This document shows positions 1 to 11,560 of a DNA stretch of 64,000 nt, in pieces; positions within the stretch are counted from its first letter, which is position 1; every line of letters begins with the position of its first letter. The position numbers were made by a program, and so were the translations under genes. The stretch covers positions 34,975,741 to 35,039,740 of the forward strand of contig CM041465.1 of NCBI GenBank assembly GCA_023213395.1, written 5' to 3'. Source of the DNA: Cycas panzhihuaensis. Its lineage: Eukaryota > Cycadophyta. The notes beneath the pieces were generated by a model that made no database searches, was not told where the DNA came from, and saw nothing but the letters and a program-made list of their open reading frames with translations.

Positions 1-330
1 GTTTTCTTCTCCCCTGGCTTCAAAATTGATGGGTTAAGAGACATAGATATCCTCTTTAATATAACCATTGAGGAAAGCACTTTTGACGTCTATTTGATAG
101 AATTTCTATCCCATTTGGGCTACCAAACTCATCATCATTTGAATCGTTTCCATTCAAGCAATGGGAGCAAATATTTCATTATAATCAATGCCTTCTCTTT
201 GGGTATAACCTTTGGTGACCAATCTAGCTTTGTATTTATCGATTGATTCGTTTGAGTAAAACTTGGTTTTATAAATCCACTTAGTTCCAATTGCTCTTTT
301 ATTTGGAAGTAAGTTAACCAATTCCTATGT
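1..330 (-). pseudogene. Copia E reverse transcriptase N-terminus, cut by window start
   Basis: Minus-strand translation gives the classic copia RT entry: TKWIYKTKFYSNESIDKYKA, then RLVTKGYTQREGIDYNEIFAPIA, then QIDVKSAFLNGYIKEDIYV. Stops stand at positions where relatives have R/W or Q codons. The polymerase catalytic motif (YVDD) and RNase H lie outside the window. This shows that at least 1.5 kb of the element continues to the left. Confidence 0.9.
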
Positions 331-559
331 GTAATTTTTAATAACTGAGTGATATTCTTCTTCCATCACCTTTCTCTAAAAGTTATGTGTATTAGCCTCA
401 TCAAAAGTTTGAGGCTCATGGGACTCCAAAACTTTGCTCATAAGGTTAAAGTTTACCCTATGTGAGTGAGTGGTTCTTTGATTGTTATCCAAAATATTGC
501 CTACATCATGATTCCTTTGAACCCATTTCAAAAGATTTTGTGGTGGAGGTTGAGAAGAA

Positions 560-1345
560 GTTCTCTCCTTATTTAGTTCATTGATGACTCATCTAGAGTT
601 AAATACAGAAGGCATATATTTTGATTTGGTGGGCTTGTCAATATTAATTATTACCTCTTTATTCTTTTCTTGATTATCTTGATAACAAGCACCTTCCTGA
701 AACTTAACATCTCTACTCAACATGACCCTCTTTGACTTAAGATCATAGACTTTGTATGATTTAGAAGTTTTACTATATCCAGGAAATATGCACTTTATAC
801 TATGGTCATCCAACTTATATCTCCTTTGGTCAGGAACATGTGCATAGGCTAGGTACCTAAAGACTCTTGAGTGATATATGTTTGGCTTATAGCCTGTCCA
901 AGATTCTTAAGGTGTCTTCCACCTTAGGGCTTTGGTGGAGCACCTATTGAGGAGATAAACTGATGTATGAACTACTTTTTCCAAAAACTCATGGCCCAAG
1001 TTTTTATCCTTCAGCATATACCTTGTTATTTCTACGATGATGCAATTTTTCCTTTCTACTATACTGTTTTATTATGGGGTGTAGGGATTGGTGAGTTACC
1101 TTCTAATCCTATGATGTACACAATATGCCTTAAATTCATTGGAGATAAATTCTCCCCCATTGACAGATCTTAGATAGAGAAGTTTGTGCCCACTTTATCG
1201 CTCCATAAAGGTTTTGAAATTAACAAAGTATTGAAAAGCATTTAATTTAAACTTAAAGAAGAATACTCGCATCTTCCTAGTATAGTTATCAATGAATGTA
1301 ATGAAATAGTATGTACCTACCAATGAGGGGACATCCATAGACCAC
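560..1345 (-). pseudogene. Copia E integrase core and C-terminal region, degenerate
   Basis: This follows the HHCC domain. The first catalytic aspartate is seen in YIDICG at the right edge. Near 1130-1170 the family motif around the second aspartate reads S-V-N-G-G-E-F, with valine where the catalytic D is expected. The downstream catalytic glutamate is kept in IVERKN. The C-terminal part (about 589-813) keeps the typical DDHSIKCIFPGYS ... KSYKVYDLKSKRV strand pattern of copia integrases, where the protein would normally bind DNA. Multiple stops separate the pieces. The integrase would insert the cDNA; with the D lost and the frame broken it is inactive. Confidence 0.8.
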
Positions 1346-1960
1346 ATATATCTATATAGACTAGCTGAAGTGGACCAATTGGTCGATGACTAAAATTTAG
1401 AAAGCTTTCCCTATGTTGTTTACCAAGTAGGCATCCCTCACATATGGTTTTGTCCACTTTGATATTAAGCAACCCATTAACCATGTCCATTCTTTTTATT
1501 AGGGCCAAACTGCTATAGTTGAGGTGTCTAAATCTCCTATTCCATAAGTCACTATCTAATTTGACTATAGTTCTTAAGGCATAGGTATTTGATGGAGTAA
1601 GGACAAGTTTAAGCAACTTATCTTTTATCATTTTGCCTTCTGTAACAATTGCCTTATTTCTCCTCTTGTCCTTAATTATACACTTACCATTGTCAAAGAT
1701 GACCTTGTAATTATGACCCATTATCTGCCCTACTGATAATAGATTTTTTGTTAAGGAAAAAACATATAATACATCATCAAGGTATCTATACTCTCCTATA
1801 TCTGTCATGAGAGCTATATTACCTCTACCAACTGATTCATGGATGTACCATCTCTAAACATTATTGAACCTCTTTTACTTTTATCCAAGGTACAAAATAG
1901 ATATTCCTTATAATTCATATGGGTGGAGCAACTCGAGTCAATGTACCAACTATCATCTTC
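1310..1960 (-). pseudogene. Copia E protease active-site region and GAG-pre-integrase domain
   Basis: The aspartic protease core reads SWYIDSSCSTHM on the minus strand, with the catalytic triplet at 1931-1939. The family has D-S/T-G; here the glycine codon has become serine (D-S-S), a change expected to kill the protease. An open stretch of 163 codons (1317-1808) follows and carries the GAG-pre-integrase domain with the zinc-binding H-H-C-C pattern (a histidine pair around RFRHLNYSSL, then CEGCLLGKQH). A stop separates the protease strand from this stretch at about 1809-1811. The domain leads directly into the integrase start (LVYIDICG). Confidence 0.85.
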
Positions 1961-2059
1961 TTCTTCTTTGGTACTAAAATTAGATAAGAATAGTCTATCA
2001 TTATTGCTTGTCTCTATTATGGTATTTCCACTCCCTTTGGTGGGTGGTCCATATTTTGA

Positions 2060-3116
2060 AAAACATTTGTCTTCTGTGTGACCACTACGATGACAATAGT
2101 AGTAATATAGGGTCTTTCTTCTCCCATAGATTAGACTTTGACTTTGTGGATGAGTTCTTTTAATGTGGGATGATCCCTCCCTTTCCTCATAATATGAAAC
2201 TAGATTTTCCCTTTGTCTATTATCATAATAATCCTGATTCGATCTTGTAGCTTGATATTTCCTTGGCAATTGGGACAACATGAGAATCCCTTAGGTTATT
2301 TCTCCTGATTTGGATACTTAGGAGGATTCATATTTTGTTAGTTTTCTCCTTTCCTCCTTTAATACGAAGCTTGATATTTAGGTGGATCTTGTTATAAATC
2401 CCTTCTAGAATTTCTATCCCTTCTCTTGGGAGGTGATTCTCTAGATTTTGATGTACCTCTTTAAGAGTGAGATTAAATTCTTTTTTAGTAGCAAAGGTGT
2501 TCTCAAGTGATTCGTTTCCATTTTATTGCTCCTCAACTAATATCAACATGGCACTTAGTTGTTCCACCTTTAGTGTGCTTAGATATTTAGAAACCCATAT
2601 ACTTGCCGCTATCATTTACAACCTTCTTACAATACCTATACACCTTAATATTATTTCCACTACTCTTTGATATGTCAATGTATCTCTAAGTGATCTCATC
2701 TGGTTTACTATATCTTAGACTTTGGTCATGAATTCTATTATAGATTCCATTGGCATCATTCGCAAGTTTTCAAATTTGCTCCTTAGGTTTTGAAACTTAG
2801 ATGATGTAACTCCTTCATAAATTAACTAGAGTATATCCCATACTTCTTTTGACTTAGTTAACTCACTAACCCATGGGAAAATATGATCTTCTAATGCACA
2901 TAATATAAGGGCAAGAGCTTCATTGTCCTTTTTAACATTTTCTTTATAAGTTACCTTTTTAATGTTTGTGGCATTCTAACCTAACTCACTGTAGCTTGTT
3001 TTCACAATCTCCCACATGTCATTAGCAATGAGGATGGGTCTCATCCTCCTACTCTAGTTTAGAAAATTATTACCATCAAATTTGGGGATTATCATATTTT
3101 CAAAGTTTAATGCCAT
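2060..3116 (-). pseudogene. Copia E gag with CCHC zinc knuckle, degenerate
   Basis: The capsid-like gag begins at the ATG whose complement is 3114-3116 and opens MALNFENMIIPKFDGNN, the usual copia gag N-terminus (a PKFDGNN-type motif followed by a W/S-M-R stretch). Several in-frame stops follow (for example TAG where the family has tryptophan or glutamine codons). A nucleic-acid-binding zinc knuckle sits at 2063-2104: spacing fits C-X2-C-X4-H-X4-C, but the first cysteine position is tyrosine (TAC), so zinc binding is probably lost. The rest of the knuckle, CHRSGHTEDKC, is clear. Gag would package element RNA in a cytoplasmic particle. It can no longer be made in full. Confidence 0.85.
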
Positions 3117-3360
3117 CTCTTAGCTAAGGTTTTAAAAACTATAAATAAAGTAAGGTTTTCAAAGGTTTGATTTTAAAAATTAACCTAAGAAGTAATGTTC
3201 AAAGTTTTGACTAAGGTTTTACAAGTGTCTTAGTCCCTAATAAGGCTTATAGGCTCTAATTCTAAGGGTCTCTAAGGGGAACCTTCGGTTGTTATTCCGT
3301 CTAGTGGTGCTTGCCTACAAGTGGCAAAACAGGGACCTAATATACCAGAACGTGAGATTA

Positions 3361-6300
3361 AGGCTTGATATACCTCAATATACATGCTATTATGAAGGTT
3401 GTTATACCCCCCCAAATTGTTGGTCCACCTGTGCCAAACTTATGCCTAGTGACAGATCTAGCAGTGAAGGTTTAACTAACTAAGGCACTTATCCTCTCCA
3501 GGTCTAGCCTTGGTCTCTGAACTTTAATAAAGACTAGTTCTCCACCTCAACCTACCATCTAATACACCTTATAGCTAATGAATTTCCTCATCCAATATGA
3601 GTAGGCCAATTGGCGTGTGTGTGGTGGTAACTTTAGGGATCTTAATTATTCCCCTTGCAAGGTTAGAAAAGATGTGGTTAATTTAGGAATTATCTTTCTT
3701 AATGTGAAAGTAAATTTTAATTGAATATGGTCTTGCTTAATCTCTCTAGAATTTCTTTTACTCAAGAAATAGAAATGAATCAAAATAAATCTTTAAGCAA
3801 GATAAAATATATATCTCAAATGAAAATATGATACAAAACTTTTATATCAAATAACAATAAGAACAAGTAAAAGGATCAAGATACTCTTCTTCCTTTAATT
3901 AACCAAGAAACAAAAGCTAATATGCAATCTAATGCCTTTAAACCGATATACTTTTGTAGGAATAAATAAGAGAATGTATGTACTTGTCTAAAGTGATATA
4001 CTAAATAATAGAATTCTTAATATTTGGAATGTATAAATGAACTTTGAAATAATAGAATCCTTAATCCTTTGGAATGTATAAATGAACCTTATAACTATGC
4101 TTTTCTAAATTTCAAGCTAAAAAAAACTAAATCTTTTGATAAAAATAAAGTAACTTCTTAACTAATATACCACTTGATATTGGAAGACAATGATATTGAA
4201 ATTTGAGTGCCAAAGAGTTCCTTTACAAGAACATAAACAACCATATGAAACTTGCAATTTTGAGAAGAAACTATGCTTAAAGTGATCAAAAGTGCTAAGA
4301 AATAATTTATATTTGATTGATAATGTAGAAAATAAAATAAAATCAAGGTAGATAGTACCTACTTAATCTACTACTTCACTTAGGCTTCTTGAAGCTTAAA
4401 CAGCTGAAACTGATATCAGTTGGCTACAAATAACTTACAATCTACATGAAAAGTTAGAAAATAACTCTAAGAAACTTATTAGAAGTAGATTATACTCAAA
4501 TAGGATTAATTGAAATAAAAATTTGCTCAAAAATATTACTAAATGGGCCTATTTAGGGCTAAATCAGACCCTCAACTTTAGCAACTTCAAATTCCTATAA
4601 AATGATGTCAGAAAAAAGAAAAAAAAAAATTCCAACATGAAGAGCTTTAAAATAGATTTCCAATGGTTCTTATAGTTTTGAAATCAGAGATAAAATGATC
4701 AAGTTATTATGAAAACTATGAACAAACCTATTTAAGGTTGATAGAATAAGTACTAAAAAAAGTGGTCACTTTGATTGATTAAAACTCAACTGAAATGGAC
4801 TCAAATCAGTCAAGTGACAATACCACCCTGAAGATCTCTAAAATATGATTCTAACAAGACTGGTTTGACTAAAATTTAACACTCCAGGAGAAAGTTACAG
4901 TAAAAAATATGAGAGGCCCTTTTTAAGTATAAACAAAATGATTTTTCTTTTAAACAAAGTGAATAAGCCCCTTTCAAATTAGGAGCACAGTCACATGGAC
5001 ATTATTGAAACCATCGGCTTAGTCCTAAGGGGGGATGCAAACCTTAAACAATTTAGAATATGCTTCATAGCTCTTAAAATCAACCAAGATAAAAAAATAT
5101 CTTAAAAATAATGATGTTCACCTCTTAATAAAGCCTAAACAACAAGGTCACATGGATTGAAGAGACTGTGGGCTAAATGAAAGGGGGCTAATACCCTTTA
5201 AATGCCAATAGAATTGTAATATTATTAATAACACCTAAATTTTATAAACTTTAATCAAACTTTATTAAATGTTCATTAAATAAACATATATATAATCGAT
5301 TTTAAAAAATTACAAATATGCACGGATTCCATGTGACTAACAAAGGTGGATTTTGAGCAGACTTATCACTAAAAGATGATTGCATCTCTTCGATCCTTCA
5401 CCAAGATGAGGGGCAACACTGCCTACTTAGTCCATCGATCAAGAATGATCAAAAAATGAATATTTAATATAATTTTTTAAAATGAAAATAGTGGCAAAAA
5501 GGAGGAACAACTGCTAACCAGTCAAAGACAGAGGCAGCACTCACATAAAGATGATGAAAATAATTGATTTTGCATAGTGAAAAGGTGTGCCTAGGATTCT
5601 CTAGCCCGATTAAGCACATGATCAATAAAAGATGGAAACAAATATATGTATTTATATATATTAAAGAGAAAAAAAGACGTTGAATGGGAGCCAGAGAAGA
5701 ACAACTAATAGAGGGCCAATGAAACAAAAATAAAGAGCTTGATACAATCACTAATCTTCACCTAAATGACTTCACTAGGTATGTGTAAGTAATGCAGACT
5801 CAATTGCAAAAAAAATTTAAAAAATATATTCTGTATAAGTTAAAAAACAATGAAAACAGTGAGCAAAATGGGTGAGGAGACTCAGCTAATTCAAACACTC
5901 CATGGAGGGCAATGTTTCTTACAAGATTTCAGGGGTAGCTGGGTATGCCAAATAGTAAGTTACTGGTAAAATCTTGTGTCAAATGGTTGCTTATAGGCTT
6001 AGAATGAAGCACCAAAGTGAAATGGGCTAAAAAATAGTATGTAGTGACTCCAAGCTAGATTTCTCCCAACAGAAGTGATGAAATCACGTGCAATTTCTTT
6101 TAATGGCTAGAGAATTCAATTATGATCAGAATAAGCAATCATATGATACAATTTTGATTAATGTGTGAGCCACAATCACGAAGTTCTAGATTGACTTTGT
6201 ATGGTTCCAAAATAAAAAATAAAATATAAATGAAATATGAATGACTATATATAATTTTTTAAAGTTTTAATAACATTGATGATTAATAATTTGTAATATC

Positions 6301-6709
6301 ATGCACATACCAAAATACTACCATAAAACTTTGTTATGAGACTTTTGAACCCAAACGAATACACTCTAATACAAATGTTGGCTTCAAGGTGTAAAGTAGG
6401 AGGATTACAGGTGAGTATACATCATTTCAAAGTGCAAAATAATTTCGAAATATAAGTTGGTGGTGTTAAAAACACTGTGGAGGTATTCCCCACCCATAAA
6501 TAGACTAATTTAGGGAGGCACCAAGCACCTCTACCTGATAAACGTTTAGAATTCAAAAAATAAAATAAATTATTAAACAATTAATTGAATACTTACCTAT
6601 GGTGGCTATGTTAACTCTTTGATGACTGCTAGTGGCTACTTGATGATGCTAGGTGCCCCAAGGTGTCCTAGTGAGGCTCAAGGTGGCTTTAAAGGGCCCA
6701 AGGTACACA
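3361..6709. other. Non-coding AT-rich stretch without recognisable gene
   Basis: About 3.3 kb between copia E and copia D. Open reading frames here are short, lack domain signatures and are not supported by codon pattern. Some of it may be LTR or untranslated leader of copia E or of another decayed element, but I found no repeated ends, PBS or target duplication to prove it. A poly-A rich spot occurs near 4615-4630. Confidence 0.5.
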
Positions 6710-7490
6710 CATGTACTAGTTAATTGGGCATTATCCTAGCATTAACTCCTAAAAAAATTTGGATAAATTTCAAACCTAATGTGAATAACTTCAAAGTAAT
6801 TGGTTCTATTACATATGCGCATGTCCTTGATGAGATATAATAAAGTTAGAAAGAAAAAGTACTATGTGCATTTTCATAGGCTTTTATAGTGATAAAAAAC
6901 CCATAGATTAGTTGATCCTTCAACAAAGAAATCCTTTGTTAGTAGAGATTTATCTTTGATGAGCACATTGCATGTTGATAAGGGAAAACAATTTATGATA
7001 GATATTAAGCCAACTCAACCTTCATCAAATGAATCAAGTTCAAGTCAAGTGCAAAGGAAAATTCCAAAATGGCTTGTGAGAGGTTATAGTCCATGTAATA
7101 TTCTTAATATAAATTTTAAAAGTAGATTAACAATATTACAAACTCAAGTTAATTATGCCTTAATGACTCAAGTGATGAAAAAAATAAACCTCATATATTT
7201 GATAAAACTGTTAAAAGTGAAAAATGGATATAAGTAATGGAAGTTGAATACGATACCTTGTATAGAAATAAAACATGGGATTTGTTAGGGTCGACTATTG
7301 GTAAAGGTACAATTAGAACCAAGTGGGTATGTAAAACCAAATATAAAATTGATGGAATAATTAATAAGTATAGGATAAGGCTTGTTGTAAAAGGTTATAC
7401 TTAATAAGAATGAATTAACTATAAAGAAACCTTTACTCATATTACTAAGATGTACACAATCAAGAGAATTTTTGTGGTAAGTCTAATTCT
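6710..7490 (+). pseudogene. Copia D fragment: integrase C-terminus to reverse transcriptase N-terminus
   Basis: Plus-strand translation shows the end of a copia integrase region (a stretch like ITYAHVLDEI near 6805-6835, then FVSRDLSLMSTLHVDKGK-type sequence at about 6935-6980). It continues through the serine-rich linker at 6956-7070 and into the RT entry, KWVCKTKYKIDG followed by RLVVKGYT, near 7322-7402. The RT motif YKETFTHITKMYTI follows at about 7420-7455, and similarity then stops. No LTRs belong to it. It is a scrap with several frameshifts. Its sequence differs from copia A, B and E, so it is a separate family. Confidence 0.8.
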
Positions 7491-8164
7491 TAACTAATTA
7501 GGTATTGATTTTATAAAAAGAAGTGACTATTTAATAAGTCACATCCCTTAATATTTAGTAATATATATACTTAGCAATTATGCAATAGAGTCATTAGTTA
7601 ATTATTAATTTAATATATCTTTAGATATTTACTCTTTGACCTATAAAAATATCCTTACATACAAATGTGACTAGTGGGATTACCTTAAGTTATATCAGAG
7701 CTATAATCTTACCATCATGAAAAAATAAATAAATAAATAGCATGCGAGATCCAGAGGCGCCATTAGCATATTTCATATTTGTGTGTATTGTTAATCATTA
7801 CTATTGTTGCATTAACTTGTTGCATGAATAAAGTATATATATTACTAACAAGTGATTTACTATTTGTGTGTATTATCAATCATTACCATTTCAAAATTCG
7901 TTACATTGAATTACCATGTAAATAAAGCATATATATTATTAGGGGAAAGTTTATTGTTTGTGTGCATCATTATCATTATTATATATGCTACAATATATAC
8001 ATAATCATGCCCTAATTTATAGACACAATAGATATATTAGCCATTACTAGAGATATATCTATGTCATCACTATAATATTTATTATTCTAGCACCCTAATA
8101 TGTAATTGTTGATATATATACATCCTCCTTTCCCTCATATTCTCATCATGAAAACTGTTATAAT
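7491..8164. other. AT-rich spacer left of copia A
   Basis: No coding signal. It contains many TATATAT-like runs and a three-copy imperfect tandem repeat (listed separately). The last five bases before the copia A LTR (AGTTA, 8165-8169) are the target-site copy. Confidence 0.6.
7776..7985. repeat. Imperfect tandem repeat, about 85-93 bp unit, about 2.5 copies
   Basis: Units start at 7776, 7861 and about 7954 with TATTTGTGTGTATT or TTGTTTGTGTGCAT, and each leads into an ATCATTACC/ATT stretch. The first two complete units continue through an ATGxAATAAAGxATATATATTA block; the third is truncated before it. Copies are diverged. Function unknown. Confidence 0.65.
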
Positions 8165-8169
8165 AGTTA
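8165..8169. repeat. Target-site duplication of copia A, left copy (AGTTA)
   Basis: AGTTA directly precedes the TG of the left LTR and is repeated exactly at 15699-15703 after the CA of the right LTR. A 5-bp duplication is the normal length for copia integrases. Confidence 0.9.
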
Positions 8170-8467
8170 TGAAAGGGGTTAATGTCATAATGTCATTACA
8201 TTAGCTGATTATTTCTAAAAAGGGTCTTAAGTGAACTTTAAATTAGATCACTTAAGTGAAATGCACTTTCATGTGCATTATGTATAATTTCATTTCACCT
8301 AACTCTAATGCTCCCTCTCTCAATATAAAAGTAAAAGCTCAATGGAGGAGGTTCATTCTTACCTCCCCATTTTATAAGAGCTACTTTCTTTCTCTCAAGT
8401 CTCTCTTATTCCCATGTTTGCCTTTGTGTTTAGTGAATGGAGATGAAGGATTGATCCAATCTTTTCA
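8170..8467 (+). repeat. Copia A 5' LTR
   Basis: 298 bp, TGAAAGGGGTTAATG at the start and CTTTTCA at the end. It shares nearly all of its length with 15403-15698 and with the reverse complement of 59763-60060. A CTCTCTCAATATAAAAGTAAA stretch at about 8314-8334 is the likely promoter (TATAAAA-type box), with R and U5 following. Confidence 0.93.
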
Positions 8468-8469
8468 TG

Positions 8470-8481
8470 TGATATCAGAGC
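8470..8481 (+). other. Copia A primer-binding site
   Basis: TGATATCAGAGC lies two bases after the LTR end. It matches the usual plant element PBS for initiator tRNA-Met (TGGTATCAGAGC) except for one G-to-A change. This would prime minus-strand DNA synthesis. Confidence 0.88.
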
Positions 8482-8974
8482 TTGCTTCCTTCATATTCCT
8501 CACTTTCACTTGTAATGGAACCATCACATCCTTCTCCCCCACAATCTATATGGTGAAGGAGATTGTGAAAGTAGACTTAGAAATATTTTCAAGTTATTAT
8601 CATAGTATATTTTGTATTATTTGATTTCCCTTTCTCTTTGTAGGTTTGGAATCACAATATAAGGAGTTATAAGGCCTAAGAATTTCAATCATTTGGTGGC
8701 CATTTATGCTATCTCATTCTTCTTTTCTTTCCCCTCTTTTTATCTATTTAATAAAGGAAAATGCTACTAAATTTTTTCTAGCTTTTAGAAGAATGATTGT
8801 AAGGGGAGGTTCTACCTTTTTTTTTTTAAAGAATTTGGAACCATTTAAAGTATCCATCATTGTATGCTCTCACCTTGCCTCTATTGGGGTCCTGATGATA
8901 AAAAAATGATGGAATTTTCATATGGTATCATGTATTAATGAGATATTAGTAAACTAGAATTTCTGTAGAAATAA

Positions 8975-9345
8975 AATTTGCTTACTAAACTTTATGGTCT
9001 TCAAAATCTTCTACAGAGCTACAATCGACCTGATTCCAATTGTCAAAGATGAGGCTATGAGTCTACTTTCCAACACAAAACCGACACCTAATTTCAATGT
9101 TGTATGAGAATGTTATTATTATTTTAGTAAACAACAATTATTTTTAGTAAGAATTCTAGAAAAATATATTTTCCTAAGTTTGCTAGACTGCCAAAAAAAA
9201 ATTTAGAACTCATTTGGACCTAATTCCACTTCTCAAGATGAAGCTCTAAATCTAGTTTACATCATAAAAATTGGCACTCCATTTTGTTATTGTGGGAGAA
9301 AGTTATTGTTAATTTAGTAAAGACTATATTTTTTATATTAAAAAG
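8975..9345. repeat. Diverged tandem duplication, period about 190 bp
   Basis: The anchor GACCTGATTCCA at 9027-9038 recurs as GACCTAATTCCA at 9217-9228. The surroundings recur in the same order: AAGATGAxGCT, then a CACxxAAxxxTGGCAC/ACACAAAACCGACAC stretch, then TTTAGTAAA(C/G)A. The unit layout resembles internal duplications often found in LTR U3 regions. Confidence 0.6.
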
Positions 9346-9471
9346 TGAAGAAATTTTCTTCCTCCTTTTATAAGGCTTAAAAGCCCATTGTAAAAGTGAG
9401 TAAAAACACCGGATTGGAGCAATATTCAAAGGTCCTTACTCACTTATCAACATTTCATTTCAACACTCCAA

Positions 9472-9540
9472 AATCACTTCAAGCAAGTACTCTAAAGACA
9501 CTCCAAGTAAGCACTCTAAAAGCACTCCAAGCAAGCATTA
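9472..9540 (+). repeat. 24-bp tandem repeat, about 2.9 copies
   Basis: Units of the form CACTCCAAGCAAGCACTCTAAA repeat three times. In one frame this reads as a repeated LQASTLK peptide, but the surrounding frame has no other support, so I treat it as non-coding. Confidence 0.7.
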
Positions 9541-10205
9541 TATTTTTAGTTATATGTACATTTGATGCAAATTCGAAAATCTTTTCACTCTCTAAAAGGA
9601 ACGCATCATGTACATTATTTTCTGCCATCTTGTACCTATTTACATACTCACCAAGGTTAAGATACCTTGGTTGGTAGAATGTCATGCCATAAAAGAGGTG
9701 CAGGGTTTTAAGTTGGGATTGACTAAACCGTAATATTGGTGAGGTTTAATTAGACATACCATTATGCCTCAATCGTGGATTATCTTGATAACCAATCGGT
9801 AAGACTGAAACTTTAAATATAACATTAAAATATACCCGATCCAATATTCATCATAGCCATGGGTATGCACATGCCACTCTTTAGAGGAGGTATATAGCTA
9901 CTCATCTGTGAACTAAGTGAGGATTAGGAGTACATAGGCTTCATTGTGACTTGGATTTCATCACCAAGCACAATTGTGAGTATCATGGGTGAAGGATAAC
10001 TTAATTCTATTAGAAGCCTAGGCATCCCTTCAATAACCTCAAGTACATGTTGGACATAAATTAGAGGTTATTGGGTTGATTACGCATCCTATATTTGAGT
10101 TTCAAGCTGTGTATACCTAATAATATCAACTTCTATATTGGCCTACATTATTGTATATTGATCACTTACTTATTTGTAAAAAGTGATCCATAGTATAATC
10201 ACAAT

Positions 10206-10404
10206 CATAGTGCTTCTCATATTCCTGCTAGATCAAGTTAATATTTTCCACAAGTGTTAGTGGTTAATTTTTATCATAGTTCTTCTCATATTCCTATTGT
10301 ATCAAGTTAATATTTACCACAAGTGTTAGTGGCCAATTTTCATCATAGTGTTTCTCATATTCCTACCACGTCAGGTTAATGTTTATTACAAGTGTCAGTG
10401 ACTT
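10206..10404. repeat. 69-bp tandem repeat, three copies
   Basis: Units begin at 10206, 10275 and 10344 with CATAGTxxTTCTCATATTCCT and end with ACAAGTGTTAGTG. The period is exactly 69 bp in both steps, with a few substitutions per unit. Confidence 0.85.
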
Positions 10405-10599
10405 TTCTTTAAGTTGCTCCCTTTATCTTTAAGAAACCATTCTCACTTCTTCTTCCTTCTACTACACTATTTCATTGCACATCCCATTTGTAAATAATGA
10501 TTGGTCATTAATTGCCATCACTTTTATAGTCCCTTGTTCATCTCTTCCCTTCTCAAAAGATACCATGCCTTCATAGTTCAAGCAAAATATAAATTACAT

Positions 10600-11560
10600 T
10601 CTAAAAGGGAAAGTAAATTAGGACATATGGTTCACTAGTGTTAGAAATGTTACAAAGTATGAAGGTCTTTGAAGAGATCATTTGCAACCTACACCATCTG
10701 TTACATCTACATCTACCTCAGTTACTTTTGGAGGAGGTGCTCCAAGCCTCCCATCAAGCTATATCTAAACACCAATGGGAACTTGATGATGATAAAATGC
10801 GGCAAGGATACTTCTTACCACCAATTATTCCCTACTTAATCCCATTGATGAAGCTAGATATGATACAACATGGAAAGTTTTTGAAGTTCTTAAGAAGAAC
10901 TTTGACACTAAATTAGACTTGGAATTTGTTCACTTAGTGCTAAAGATGAACAAATTAAAAATGCGTAAAGGACATGTAAGTGAGATAATCAATATCCTTT
11001 ATCCAATCAAGCAAGCCATTGATAATGATTTTAAAACTCAATGCATTACATGGGCTTTCTTAATTTAGTCATGTCTCCATATCCTAGATTATAAAAACTA
11101 CTGGGAAGTCTTCAATCTAGTGGCACTTTGAAGACCCTAAACTTTGAGGCTCTTACTGATAAGTTCATTAAATTCGATAAGACCTTTGATATCAACTTTG
11201 CCACTACATATGATCCAACTGATGCTACTTTTGAAGTGAAAGAAGATCTTTGTTATACCAAAAATGAAGGTCAATACTCATGCATAGGTGGTAATTCCTA
11301 TGGGAGAGGCAAAGGTAGACAATAAGGATAATGTCCTCTTAGTCAATAGGCTCCTCAATTCTAACAAAAATAGTCTCAAGGCCAAGGCCAAAATAATCAA
11401 CTTGGACCTAGATCCAGTAATCAGAGATAATCTAACTAGCCCAATACTTCTTATGAGACTGGAAATTAAATAATTGTATGCCAAAGGTATAATAGAAAAG
11501 GACATTATGCCAAAACTTATGGAACTACCACCAATAAACTACCAAGTTATTAATAGCGCC
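10600..11560 (+). pseudogene. Copia A gag with damaged zinc knuckle
   Basis: Plus-strand frames together give a copia gag: a DEARYDTTWKVFEVLKKNF stretch at about 10848-10905, then EFVHLVLKMNKLKMRKGHVS to about 10985, and a frameshifted C-terminal half. The zinc knuckle at 11479-11520 reads C-Q-R-Y-N-R-K-G-H-Y-A-K-T-Y. The second and fourth metal-binding positions, cysteine in the family, are both tyrosine (TAT), as expected from TGT-to-TAT changes. The spacing is otherwise exact. Gag would form the particle and bind RNA; this copy cannot. Confidence 0.8.

Larger units (their letters stand above)
1..3116 (-). mobile_element. Ty1/copia element E, 5' coding part, truncated by window start
   Basis: Read on the minus strand, this block gives the copia order gag, zinc knuckle, protease, GAG-pre-integrase, integrase core and the start of reverse transcriptase, and the window then ends. 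The copia order (integrase before reverse transcriptase) fixes the superfamily. No 5' LTR could be delimited. A stretch at about 3337-3351 reads TGGTATATTAGG on the minus strand, which shares only its first six bases with the usual plant tRNA-Met primer site, so it is a weak PBS candidate. Stops and frameshifts occur in every domain, so the element is dead. No second copy of this element is visible in the window. Confidence 0.9.
8482..10600 (+). other. Unusually long copia A leader with nested tandem repeats
   Basis: About 2.1 kb lies between PBS and gag with no coding domain. It contains a diverged 190-bp duplication (about 8975-9345), a 24-bp repeat (about 9472-9540) and a 69-bp triplicate (10206-10404). 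A TTTTATAAGGC stretch at about 9367-9377, followed by non-coding DNA, could be the promoter of a nested solo LTR, but I could not find its ends. The counterpart on the right arm lies outside the window. Confidence 0.6.

Noticed and set aside
5464-5751. 95-codon minus-strand ORF as a small membrane protein
   Set aside because: Hydrophobic only because AT-rich DNA gives F, L, I and Y; no conserved neighbour, motif or second copy.
8256-8624. 122-codon plus-strand ORF
   Set aside because: It overlaps the copia A LTR, PBS and leader, where no protein is expected.
9396-9677. ORF with repeated LQASTLK peptide
   Set aside because: The peptide repeat merely mirrors a 24-bp DNA repeat in a non-coding leader; no start context or homologous protein recognised.
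11278-11505. Minus-strand ORF across copia A gag
   Set aside because: Opposite strand of the gag zinc-knuckle region; the plus strand has the family motifs.
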